In this document: positions 51,146 through 64,000 of the stretch, piece after piece | Numbering within the stretch: position 1 is the stretch's first letter | How the letters are laid out: each line of letters opens with the position of its first letter | Assembly (NCBI GenBank): GCA_949358305.1 | Contig: OX442317.1 | Location: forward strand, 4,158,186 to 4,222,185 | Direction of reading: 5' to 3' | Origin: Strigamia acuminata | Lineage: Eukaryota > Arthropoda > Chilopoda > Geophilomorpha > Linotaeniidae | Length of the DNA: 64,000 bases | Notes under the pieces: model-generated | The model's database searches: none | What the model was told of the DNA's origin: nothing | Seen by the model: the letters and a program-made list of their open reading frames with translations, nothing else | Position numbers and translations under genes: made by a program

Positions 51146-52323
51146 ATGGCGTCGTACAAGAAATCAAGAGAAGACGGATGCTGCAGCGTGAATTTTTTGA
51201 AATACGTTCTTTTCATATTCAATTTTATTTTTTTCGTAAGTGTGGGGCGAGTTTTAGAAGTTTTCCTTTATAATAAAAGATGTGTTTTTATTCTTTCAAG
51301 TTGGCTGGATGTGCGGTTTTTGGAGTTGGGTTGTGGTCGGTACTGGAGAAACGGTACATTTCTCTCCTAACAAACGACACGTACGCTGTGATTGCGTATC
51401 TGTTAATCGCTGCCGGAGTCATAACAATCCTCGTTAGCATCATCGGATGTTTCGGCGCTGTTCGTGAAAACAGATGTATTTTACTTCTGGTGAATTTATT
51501 AAATGAATCAACAAATAAATAAATAATGAAATAATAATTTTTTTTTATTTTTTTTTCAGTACACATTTCTGCTTTTGTTGATTTTTTTAATGGAAGCGGT
51601 GGCTGGAATCATGGCATATGTTTACGAAGATCAGGTGAATTAATTGATTTTAATTATTGATTTAATTGAATAATTTATTATTTGTTTGTTTATTTAGGCT
51701 TGGCACGAATTAGAAACGAACATGAACCAAACGTTAACCGAAAACTACAAGTTTGATGTGTCAAAAACCGACGCCATCGATGATATGCAACGACAGGTAT
51801 ATTCGAAATAAATTCATTTATTTTTCGAAACGTTTCAAAAATGGTTCCGATTTTATTTTTATTTTGTAGTACAAATGCTGCGGCGCTTTTTCGCACGAAG
51901 ATTGGCAGTACAGCAAATGGCAAAAGTCTTTAATGGATCACGTTGAACCTCACAACTTAGTGCCAGAAAGTTGCTGCATTTCTGAAGAGACCAATTGCGG
52001 GGCCTTTGTGCATCCATCAAACATTTACGCATACGTAAGCGAGAAAATATTAATTAATTTCCGACAAAAATAAATATATTTCCTAAAATTTCAACAGAAT
52101 GGATGCATACATTCGTTCGTGCAAACGAATCTGCAAAAACACCTCATCATTTTAGGTGCAGTTGGTCTCGGTATCTGCATTATTCAGGTTTAAATTTTCA
52201 CGTTTGTTTTTAATCGACTGAATTAAATTGTTTTTCTTCTTTCTTTCTCTATTTTAGTTATTCGGTATGATATTTTCCTGCTGTTTGTACGTAAAACTGA
52301 AGGCTTTTGAATACGATTACTGA
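51146..52323 (+). CDS. Tetraspanin
   Basis: Exons: 51146-51235, 51301-51489, 51560-51634, 51698-51796, 51870-52034, 52098-52187, 52258-52323 (257 residues). Four hydrophobic segments are present: FLKYVLFIFNFIFFLAGCAV, AYLLIAAGVITILVSIIGCF, FLLLLIFLMEAVAGIMAYV and IILGAVGLGICIIQLFGMIF. The large extracellular loop has the CCG motif (YKCCGAF), ESCC and NGC, matching the six-Cys CD151-type class. Membrane-proximal Cys residues (DGCCS; SCCLY) are likely palmitoylated. Tetraspanins organise membrane microdomains. An out-of-frame ATG at 51141 overlaps the start and was rejected. Confidence 0.92.
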
Positions 52324-52576
52324 ATACGATGCGCGGACTAACATCACGCAATGCGATATACATTTCTAATTTTCGTAAGATATATTAAAGTGCGCGGCTA
52401 TTTTTGTAGATTTAAATTATATAAAGAGGCGTTTATGCATTAATTAAGTGCTAATTATACAGTTGTTTGGTTGTGAGCAATTACAGTTTATTAATCCTAA
52501 TTTAATTAACTTATTACGAAGAACAAAAAACGTGTATAAAAAAACAAAACGGTAAATAAATATTTTGTATTCAATG

Positions 52577-53805
52577 TCATAGAGCCATCGAGATTTTCGA
52601 ATCGTCTTTTATCAGTTCCAGTTCTTTCATTTTCTCAAGGTGCTCCAAAAGTCGCGATTCCGACGGCCAGAGGTTCAAAACGACCCACGAAGTGCACAAA
52701 ACGATACATCGTGCTACAATGACATCCCACCACGCATTGTGTTCGCCGAGTGTCACCTGAGGAAGCAAATTTGTATTAAATTCAACCAATCTTAACCAAT
52801 CTAACTAATTACCCGCCATTCGGTCGAATTTGTGATGTTCGGACTCGAGTATTCGGAATATTTCGTTTCGACATTCGAAATATAAACCGTCAAAATCAAC
52901 GAGATGAAATACAGGAGCGTCACGACACTGGACGAACCAATGATGAAAAAATGGTGTAAGAAATTCGATTTGATTCCAATTAAGTCTCCACGGTCCAAAC
53001 TATCAAGCAGACACACGACCAACAGTACGTAGAACAAAATTTGCGAGATTTCTGCGATCGGCGAGAAATGAAGCGCAAAATCCGAATGCGAAAAAGCGGG
53101 CGGGCGAACGAAATGCACCTGAAAAATGTAAATTTGCAATTAATTTATTGACAAATCGACATTTCGGACGAATGAAACGTGCCATCAGACATTCCCACAA
53201 CGAAATTCCAGCGAGCAATCCATGAGCGAGACTCACTACGCGATGTGAAAGTCGTTGGACGGCGATGGACAAATCTGATTTCATTCCGAATTTCTGACGA
53301 ACGTAGGGTTCGCAGAAGTCGGTCAGATCGTGCAAATCGCTTTTTTTGATCTCCTTAAAACCACCTGCAATTATTTATTTAATTTTATTTATTTGTATTC
53401 GAATTGCGACGATTTTTCAGTGCCTGGGAGTTGCAAATACACTCCGTTCGAAAGTTCGTTCATTTGCGCATCAACCGCCGCACATTTTTGGGGAGTTATT
53501 GAACTTATGGTCACAATGTCGTCTTGCACGAGTTCCATTTGTCGGATTAGTTCCGTGTCTTGCTCGATGGACGACTTCGGTTGCAATCTAAAAAATATAA
53601 ACATTAGAAAATTGATCATTTTTGTAAAATTTTGCATTTTTATTTTAAATTTTAAATTAATTCACTCCTGTTTCGGTGTTTTCTTTCGTTTTTTTGGCCT
53701 CCTGTGCTCCTTTTCTGACCGTCCATCATTTTCCAACTCGATCGATTTAGATATACTCGGCAAACTTTCAACATTATTTCTTTTTGGATTTCTATTCTTC
53801 ATCAT
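52577..53805 (-). CDS. TMEM237: TMEM237 (ciliary transition-zone protein)
   Basis: Exons 53805-53666, 53587-53424, 53364-53153, 53118-52813 and 52756-52577 give 333 residues. The N-terminus is basic (KRKKTPKQ). Four hydrophobic helices follow in the TMEM237 order: LAHGLLAGISLWECLMARF, ILFYVLLVVCLLDSLDRGDL, SVVTLLYFISLILTVYIS and WDVIVARCIVLCTSWVVLNL. The family is part of the ciliary transition-zone gate (Joubert syndrome 14 in people). The second intron has a GC donor (CCAG/GCACTG), as no GT exists before the in-frame stop. The 3' end of exon 3 is the least certain junction. The gene starts 111 bp from the divergent RLIG1. Confidence 0.8.
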
Positions 53806-53915
53806 TCTCGATCCGCTTTGTTTACAACTCGACTTGTACGAATTCACACCAGCTGGCGACAACAACATCAACGACGCTTTGTTTATTTTCCCCACCACAT
53901 ATGTTCTTCGGAGCC
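53806..53915. promoter_or_regulatory. Very short bidirectional promoter, TMEM237 / RLIG1
   Basis: Only 110 bp separate the two start codons on opposite strands, so both 5' UTRs and the core promoter must lie here. The sequence contains CAACAACATCAACGACG-type GC-rich patches and no TATA box. Confidence 0.6.
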
Positions 53916-55051
53916 ATGGCTTCCTTGTGCAACGTGCAAGAAAAAATCCCATGTGTTTTCGAAATCGAAGTCCAGGAAACCAAGAAATCACAGAAATGGA
54001 ACCGAAACACATTCCAAGTACGAAACCTCAACTCAAACCATTAAATATCGCAACTAATAATCCAAAACAATTAAAAATCTCCAGGTTTACGCGTCGGATC
54101 AATTGACCGAGGAGGCCCGAACCCACTTGCCCACATCAGTCATAACAGAGAAAATCGACGGAACCAGTTGCTTCGTAACCACATTCCGAGACAAATGTTG
54201 GCTGTGGGTCCGAAGAGACCGCAAACCGACGAAAAGCGCCGAAAAGCGACACAAATTATGGAAATTAACCCACGAAACTGAATTTGAATGGAACAACGAG
54301 AAAGATTTTAAAGAAATACCGGCACATTGGACCCCCATGTTAAACATTCCAAGAGATAACGATGGTAAAGTGTTACCATTGTCACACGGACACATTCCCG
54401 GCTGGATTCCGATCGATGCAACATCGAGAACTCATTGCTGGCATTTATCAGCCGTTGATCTCGACGAGGGGTTCGTTCTAGTACTAAAACTGTCCAGTAA
54501 TGACGCGTTTTCGTTGGAGTTATCCGTCGTGAGGTTGGATTCACTCGAGGGAAAGACGTTGGAGTTAATTGGAACAAATGTCAATGGCAATCCGTACGGT
54601 AAAAGCGGACAAAAACGACCAAAAACGACCAAAACCAATTTTTTAAATCGATTTTAAATTTTTTTTTTTAGGTTTGGGGTCCAAAACGAATCCATTTCAC
54701 GTTTACATCGAGCACGGAGTCATTCCCGTCTTCTGCGACGTGCCGATCGAAAGTCGTGACATAATAAATTGGTTCGAGTCGGAAAACGGGCAAGTCGAGG
54801 GCCTCGTTTGGCACACGTCGAGCGGCAAACTGTTCAAGATCCACCGACACCATTTCGGCTTAAATTGGCCGCTGCCGAGGCCCAAACTGAGTCGACACAG
54901 CGTGCAAATCAATCTGGACGAAGACGTGGAGCAAACCAGTTGCGATTTAATCAATTTAATAATCAAAAATCGCGCCAATCGCGCTTTGCCGCTCTGCGAT
55001 TTCATATCTCGCTTATTCCGCGACGAAAACGAAATCGATGTTTGTAAATAA
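53916..55051 (+). CDS. RLIG1: 5'-3' RNA ligase RLIG1 (C12orf29 family)
   Basis: Exons 53916-54017, 54085-54598 and 54672-55051 give 331 residues (human C12orf29 is about 325). The nucleotidyltransferase motif I KIDGT (in VITEKIDGTSCF) supplies the AMP-accepting lysine. Further conserved blocks are WLWVRRDRKPTKSAEKR, HGHIPGWIPID, LELIGTNVNGNPYG, EGLVWH and KIHRHHFGLNWP. The human enzyme auto-adenylylates and joins 5'-phosphate to 3'-OH RNA ends in the cytoplasm, protecting cells under oxidative stress. All catalytic motifs appear intact, so activity is expected. Confidence 0.9.
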
Positions 55052-55175
55052 ATGCCTGAGTCGTCAAGCCAACAACACGACGTCACTTTTATCTCGTTTT
55101 TCCGCGATAAGATTATAATATCCTTAGACAAATGGCAGGTTTTGCTCCCGATTGTACCCATTATAACCACTAATC

Positions 55176-55824
55176 ATGACAATTCTACAATTATTACTCG
55201 CAATACTTTATTTTACGTCTAAATCACAAATAACGTGTAAGTTAAACTCGCTTAGACGGCTCGAAACGATTATTTTGATGTTTTGTCCCCTCTAGCCGCG
55301 ACGCTGTGGTGTTTCCAATGTTCCTGGGTGTCCGGCGACCAACGGGGGAATAACTTGACGAATTGCATCGACGAAGACGTGGATGAAATTAAACTGGACG
55401 TCTCGATAAACAATCCCATACGGAATCCGATCTGCAAAGGCAAACACCGGCCTGGACTGTACGACCGAAAGGTCGGTTACGAGATACTCAAGAAGGATTG
55501 TTACCACAGCGCTTGCGCCACTACTGGTGGCCCTAGTGGCCGGTGCGGTCAGTGGATATTTTATTTGGACGGTAATTTTGATGTTTAATTGTATTCAACG
55601 ATGCATTCTAACGTTTCGTGCTTAATTTTCCAGGTTTTGTACATAATGTGACGTTTTTCTGTGCAGTTTCCACCGAAACCGGATGTTTTAAGCAGACTAT
55701 GGGCAACGGATACACATTGGAAACGTGTTTGTGCAACGAAAATGACTGGTGCAATGCAGGTGATTCGATTAGCGTGAATTTTCTCTCAATTATTTTAATT
55801 CTTCTTGTAAATTACATCGTATAA
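55176..55824 (+). CDS. Ly6/uPAR (sleepless-like) GPI-anchored protein
   Basis: Exons 55176-55236, 55296-55571 and 55634-55824 give 175 residues. A second in-frame acceptor at 55667 would remove 11 residues. The signal peptide is MTILQLLLAILYFTSKSQ. The three-finger Cys pattern starts WCFQC and ends ETCLCNENDWCN. A hydrophobic tail (FLSIILILLVNYIV) with an upstream small-residue stretch fits GPI attachment. Drosophila relatives (quiver/sleepless, crooked neck-type Ly6 proteins) regulate channels or septate junctions. The specific partner is unknown. Confidence 0.8.
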
Positions 55825-56121
55825 AAGCGTTTTTTTTTTAAATATTTCGTTCTGCATATATAAATTTAAGTCACAAAAACAATAATTTGTCCTAAGGATG
55901 GTATCAACATCTTATAAAATATATATAATATCAATGCAAAGGAAAAATGAGTCAAAAATACGATTATTATTATTAAAAAAATATCTTTGGGTTTGTTCAC
56001 GAACCATTAACCAACGAATAATCTGACATTTTTCTTAATTCTTCCTAATTTGATTTAATATCGAGTAGAAAAGGCAAAGCTTGCATCAATTTGATTGACT
56101 TTTGTGATCTTGTGCGTCTTC
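55825..56121. other. Convergent spacer
   Basis: AT-rich region between the Ly6 stop and the SLC45 stop. No feature is recognised. Confidence 0.4.
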
Positions 56122-58472
56122 TCAACTCGTTCCTTGTAATTTCTTCGCGTCCATCACCGTGAATATTATGCGGGAGCCCAACGTGAGCGCCAAGCAGCCG
56201 AACGCGCACGCTACAACGATGTAAGCCGTTACCGTACCGGACGTATCGACTAAAACGCCTATGCCGAGCGCCAAGGTAATTTGCGCCAAATAATAAGCCG
56301 AATTGAGCACCGCAAGGTCCGCCGCCATTCCTCTGTCGCCGTCACTTTTGACGTCGAAAAAGTATATCTGAAAGCAAAAAGATGACTTGGTAAGACGTTT
56401 TCACGTTAAAGTGGGATATTTACTGCTGTATCCGTTTGATATCCGGTGATTAAGATATTGGGCACGGAGGTGATGGTAGCAAAGCCGATCCCAGACACGG
56501 CTGTACAAGCACTGATGATGAACAGGTTGTTGTTGCACAGAATGCCCAACATGCACAACGAGAAGGTCAAAAGCCCGCTCAAATACGCGTAGCGGATGCC
56601 GCATTTATGAACTATGTAATTTTGTATAAAAGTAGCGTAAAACAAAGCTGAAAAGTTAAAATGTCATATTTTAGTGTTGGAAAATCGAATTATAGACTTA
56701 AAAAATACATTTTTAGGCAATTTAAGGTCTAAAAATGCATTTTTAGGCAATTTAAGGACTAAAAAAATGCATTTTTAGGCAATTTAAGGACTGAAAAATG
56801 CATTTTTAGGCAATTTAAGGACTGAAAAATGCATTTTTAGGCAATTTAAGGACTGAAAATTGCATTTTTAGGCAATTTAAGGACTGAAAAGTGCATTTTT
56901 AGGCAATTTGAAGACTGAAAAATGCATTTTTAGGCAATTTGAAGACTGAAAAATGTATTTTTAGACTTAATAAATGCATCTTAAACTTTGTAAATGCATT
57001 TTTAGACAAACAAATTTAATTTTACGACTGTAAAATGCATTTTAGGTGGTTTTTAGGCACTTTAAAGACCGAAAAATGCATTTCAATGCACTTAAATGAC
57101 TATTTTAGTCCCAAATTAGACCGCTTGTATATATTTACCTATAATATTATGCAGTAATAGGTCCCAGCTACCTCTGCGCACCCCGGTATCGAATCTCACC
57201 CTCGCTATGGTACCTTCCTTCGCACTCGGGTCCCCGCGGAACACACCCTGAGCGATATAATCCGTATAAAACATACTCAAACACAAAATGGCGGCCCAAC
57301 TACAAAAATCGGCCATAAACAAACGCCGTAAAACTATCGGCGCCGTTCGAAGCCCCGAGACGATTCGCAACGGCGAGCAAACGATCACATTTACAATTAA
57401 GACGACAGCGTGTAAAACGCCGCGAATTCGCTTCAACAATAGGAACATCGATCCGGTGACCACGTTCGTAAACCGAGGTAGTAATTTGAGTGATATGTAA
57501 CCGGCAGTGAACGTCCGCTTGGGCGACGATCGATCCAAATCTTCGCTAACGTCGCTGCTCGCCGAGTCGTAGCCGCCATCTTCGACGACGAGCAACGAGC
57601 CGGGAGTCGGCGATTTGGCACAAGTCAACAAACTATTCTCCTTGGCAACCAGCATTGTGACTGACAAGGAGAAGACCAACAGTACAAATATAACGACAAA
57701 TGCAATTTGTTCTTGGGTGTCGAAAAAGCGCGACAGCGCCGTTTCCGACCAGTTGGTGGACGTTATGAGGAAGCCGATGCACCCGCCGACGCTCAGCATA
57801 CACGACTGCACCGTGAACGCCTTCTTCGTGTGTTTCGTACCCCGTACGGAGTCCGAAACGAGCGATTCGCTCGGGTTCAGGCAGCACTGCAATTAAATTC
57901 GGTCAATTTAGGAGTTTAATTTTAATTGATTCTCGATTTACCAGCGAACTAAAGTCCAACAGAATAATACCGAACGTTGTTATGACAATCCCGCTCGTGC
58001 CACTGCTCAGCATTCGACCGAAAAACTCGCCGAACGGGATCAAAATGAGAGACAACAGCACCAGCAACGATAAAACCAAAATAAAAGGTCGTCGACGACC
58101 AAATCTTGAGCGGTAAGTGTCGCTGTAGCTGCCTAGAACGGGCACGATGCTTAATGCCACGAATGGACCTATAAAAAAACAAATTAGTAACAATTTACCA
58201 ACAATTTGGCTATTTTTTTCGTTACCTATTCCCATTAAACACGTCATGGCGGACTCGCTGAAGCCGAGTTTCAAGAGCAACGGCGGCACGTAAGCGAAGC
58301 CCGCGCTCACGCAAAACTCCATGCCGCACGCGAGAGCATTTAAACCGATCCAGTATATTAGAGAGGGCGTTTTTGAGTTGCTGCCATTTTCGAAACCGGT
58401 ACCATTTGCCATAGTACCTGATTCGATGACACCGGTACCATTAATGGGATCAGAGGGAGAGCGTTTCTTCAT
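56122..58472 (-). CDS. SLC45-family proton/sugar transporter
   Basis: Exons 58472-58226, 58168-57942, 57886-57139, 56647-56424 and 56367-56122 give 563 residues. It is an MFS protein with about twelve helices. The first half contains the SLC45/sucrose-transporter signature GSYSDTYRSRFGRRRPFI and then GIILLDFSSL. The second half has ILCLSMFYTDYIAQGVFRGD and IGFATITSVPNILITGYQ. A long acidic/Ser cytosolic loop (SSDVSEDLDRSSPK) separates the halves. SLC45A1-4 cotransport H+ with hexoses or sucrose, or act on melanosome/lysosome pH. The exact paralogue cannot be assigned. The 491-bp intron before exon 4 is a minisatellite. Confidence 0.88.
56690..57080. repeat. 32-bp minisatellite in SLC45 intron
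   Basis: About ten copies of a unit like GGCAATTTAAGGACTGAAAA followed by ATGCATTTTTA. Confidence 0.9.
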
Positions 58473-59132
58473 AGAGTCGTCGTCATTTTACGACTTTTGA
58501 ACGACAGTGGTGTGTGCGCGCTCGAAGTAGTCAAATAAATCACTTGTTGACGCATAATGGTTGCCTGTGTAAAGGGAAAGAGATTAGAATGCGACACCTG
58601 TGACATGAGAAACCACCTGGGTTTTTTTTTTATTGTTGTTTACCTTTCAGTTTGATATGGGTGGTTAGGAAAAGTTGTAAAGTCGTTTGGGCGATAAGAT
58701 TGTGTTTGTTTGAAATTGGTTTTTCTTTTGGGCGTTTAATTGTTGTTCGGTTGTGGACAATCGGTTTTGATCGAGGTTAAGATAAGTTGGTCGCAAGTTC
58801 TTTGGTCGGCCATTGAAGACAGATGGCGCGGTGTAAGGCCGGCTACCTGTAGATTTTTGTTTTTTTTAAGGTTTTGTTTTTGGTTAAGGTGAGTTTGATT
58901 AGGAGATTTTAAAGGGAAACGGGGAGATTGGTGAATTGGAGGGTTTTTTTTAGAGGGATTTTGATTTTTTGGTTTGGGAGGTTTGAGAAACTGGTTGCGG
59001 TATCGGTCTGTGTTTAGGTGAATGGGTGTTTCGTCATTGATGGAAATGGCGGCAAAGTTGTGCTGGCTGAAAGCGAATAAAGCACCGTGATTGCTGGATA
59101 TTGCATGTTATTCAGGTTTTTGGGACCAGAAA
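58473..59132. promoter_or_regulatory. Divergent promoter region, SLC45 / RAD51AP1-like
   Basis: 660 bp between opposite start codons. It is G/T-rich on the plus strand with several donor-like GTGAGT/GTAAAG motifs that may bound untranslated first exons. Nothing else is seen. Confidence 0.35.
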
Positions 59133-60058
59133 ATGGCTAAGTTTAATTCTCGCAGGTGAGTGGCGATCTAATTGCAGAGTAAATAATGTTTTAATTTTTG
59201 TTGATTGTGTTTTTCAGTTTAAATGAGTTTGACGATAGTGATGACGACTTCAAAGTGAATCAGCCGAAGAGGAAAAAGACGAAAGAGGAAAAGCCAAAAA
59301 ATCAGAAAATAGAAAAGATGAGCCACGAACATAAATCAAACTTTAAGATGACAAAAATTATTTACGAAATCCTGCCAGAAGAGAAAATCTTACACGTGAA
59401 AAACGAGGAAAATACAGTAAAACCCGAAGACAAATTGAAATTACAACAGGAAATAACAGAAAAACGAGAAAATAAACAGGAAAATACAAGAAAACAAGAA
59501 AATAAACAGGAAAATTCAAAAAAACAAGAAAATAAACAGGAAAATACAAAAAAACAAGAAAATAAACAGGAAAGAACAGAAAAACGAGAATATAAACCAG
59601 AAAGGTCAGAAAAACGAGAAAATAAACAGGAAAAGTCCGAAAAACGAGAAAAAAAACAGGAAAAGTCCGAAAAACGAGAAAATAAACAGGAAAACTCTGA
59701 TGAAAAAGCCGAAAAACGAGAAAATGAGGAGGAAAGAACCGAAAAATTAGAAAATAAGGAGGAAAAAACCGAAAAACGAGAAAATAAAGAGGAAAAAACA
59801 GAAAATAAATCGAAATTTAAGCGAAATATTAATGTACTGACCCCTGAGTCATGTAACAATTCTGAAAAAAGAATACCAATTACACACACATCTTCAGTTC
59901 CAGGTAAACTAAACTTTAAATTAAAAAAAAAATTTTTTTTATATTTTTATTATTTCGTAGTTATGCACCGTGCAAACAGAACAGTTTTACGACTCGGATT
60001 ATCTAGGAAAGGCCCCACGAAATCACTTCATTCCATAATCAATCGGACTATCATATAA
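59133..60058 (+). CDS. RAD51AP1: RAD51AP1-like homologous-recombination factor
   Basis: Exons 59133-59155, 59218-59903 and 59961-60058 give 268 residues. The N-terminus has FDDSDDDFKV followed by a Lys-rich stretch, as in vertebrate RAD51AP1 (an FDHSDSDDDF-type start). The C-terminus VLRLGLSRKGPTKSLHS matches the RAD51-binding motif (LRLGLSR...LHP) of the family. Between them is a 110-residue, Lys/Glu/Asn/Arg-rich tandem repeat of about 8-11 residues (KRENKQE-type) not present in vertebrate proteins. RAD51AP1 stimulates RAD51 D-loop formation in the nucleus. Only the two short ends carry the assignment, hence moderate confidence. Confidence 0.65.
59450..59815 (+). repeat. Coding tandem repeat in RAD51AP1-like gene
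   Basis: Repeats of AAAACGAGAAAATAAACAGG with variants, all in frame, encoding KRENKQE-type units. Confidence 0.9.
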
Positions 60059-61176
60059 CTTTTAAGGCATTTTATATAACTTCTTGAGAAATCGACATAT
60101 TTTTGATGTCAATGATGTAACAATTCCGGCCTAAATGCGTGTGACATCATTTGTCGGTGGATAAGGACTCGCGGGGGGTCGAAGTGCCGGGTGGGAATAA
60201 AAAAATATTTTAATTCTTTGTGCAGTTTACTATTTTCAAATAAAATGTTCTCAAAACTATGTTCTATATTTTTATTAACACTTATTTCGGTGTTACACAA
60301 CGGATCAGCGATGATGACGTGTTGGAAATTTAAATTATATCAGGTTCTCAAAACACTTTAGAAATAGCGTGTAGAGGCTCTAGAGTCTGTCACGCTCCAT
60401 CGTCACAATAGAAACCATTCAGCACAGTCATGCGCACAAGAGAAGCTAATCGGATTACCGCTCATTGGCGCATCGTGTCAGGAGAAAACACGAGGAGAAA
60501 ATATAAAGAAACATTTCGACATTCCCATCTTTATCGTCGCTACGTGCGCTCAATTTGACAACAAATTTATTGAATAAATCTCCAAAACCGAACGATTCGA
60601 AGCATCCAAGTTATAAAAACAACCGCAGTATTTGTTTCTCCAGACACAGCTAACCGAGCACTATTTGCTCGTCTCTTTAATCCCCGACGGAGCCGTGCAG
60701 GCGCTAACAGCCCACGGTCGAATTGGGTGTCCAATCGCGACAGGAAGAAATGGCTGAGCGGATTCTATGTCGATGAAGATTGTGCTGAACAACCAATGCA
60801 TATTGGCCGAGCTTTGTTGTTATTTGACTTCATCTGGCGGCCATTTGTATCAGTTGACGTCTCCAACCACTTCAGCACTTCCTGACTCGGCATTTTGCGA
60901 CTAACTCCACTCGACATGGCACCCAGTCTTTGTCACTGAGCCCATCGCCACCAACCCGCTAGTATATGTAGGTGAAGAGGCAAGAAGTTCGGAGAAAGGT
61001 AAAACCCTTTTCCGTTCCTCCAATCTGCTCCCCAAACCTCGAATAACCTCCAACGAGACACAAACTCGAGCCCAAAAAACACAATTTCACTCGTTGGCTA
61101 TTGTTTCACGATTTCCAAGAACGATTAAGAATTGTTTTTGTTTGTTTGTTCGTTCGTTTACAGGCTTGGAGTTGGG
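60059..61176. other. HIPK upstream region / 5' UTR
   Basis: A moderately GC-rich 600 bp (about 60340-61020) ending in AGAAAG/GTAAAA at 61000 is likely HIPK promoter and untranslated exon 1, spliced to an acceptor just before 61164. No other gene is supported. Confidence 0.45.

Positions 61177-64000
<2,824 letters not shown>

Noticed and set aside
59362-59889. Minus-strand Phe/Ser-rich 175-residue frame
   Set aside because: Antisense to the Lys/Glu repeat of the RAD51AP1-like gene, with no splice or motif support.

Overview
This window is animal nuclear DNA. Genes are split by short, AT-rich GT-AG introns (mostly 50-100 bp), several share head-to-head promoters, and a tRNA-Tyr carries an intron. 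Gene content (three arthropod-style secreted CUB proteins in tandem, a cuticlin-like ZP protein, a KIM-type receptor phosphatase, HIPK) suggests an arthropod, perhaps a crustacean or springtail. That placement is inference. I joined exons by hand from splice sites and reading phase; every full gene model below closes in frame.

1-17 kb: an expanded LITAF-domain (endo-lysosomal zinc-ribbon) family with at least five members (A, B, C, D, E), the CPSF6 mRNA 3'-processing factor, and an unrecognised 277-residue protein. A segmental duplication (about 1,020-1,944 against 4,468-5,700) copied the LITAF exon 1, the shared promoter and the first codons of CPSF6. Non-autonomous DNA transposons with clear target-site duplications (hAT, PIF/Harbinger, Tc1/pogo types) litter this part.

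17-23 kb: three tandem minus-strand genes for secreted CUB-domain proteins. 23-34 kb: PTPRR-like MAP-kinase phosphatase, tRNA-Tyr, TMEM86-like lysoplasmalogenase, TAF11. 34-43 kb: LARGE glycosyltransferase (matriglycan synthesis on dystroglycan) and DNA/RNA topoisomerase TOP3B. 43-50 kb: ZP-domain membrane protein, an alpha/beta hydrolase and nucleobindin. 51-58.5 kb: tetraspanin, TMEM237 (ciliary transition zone) head-to-head with RLIG1/C12orf29 (5'-3' RNA ligase), a Ly6/uPAR-type GPI protein and an SLC45 sugar/proton transporter. 59-64 kb: a RAD51AP1-like recombination factor and the 5' part of HIPK, which runs off the right edge.

Most genes are independent housekeeping or cell-surface genes, not a pathway cluster. 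The strongest oddities are: the LITAF A/B pair, in which one copy keeps a PPPY motif but lost the zinc domain and the other keeps the domain but has PPPH; LITAF E, which has lost its last zinc-ligand pair; an orphan DEG/ENaC exon at a duplication breakpoint; an intron built from a minisatellite that repeats its own splice donor; four GC-AG introns; and a long charged repeat inside the RAD51AP1 homologue.
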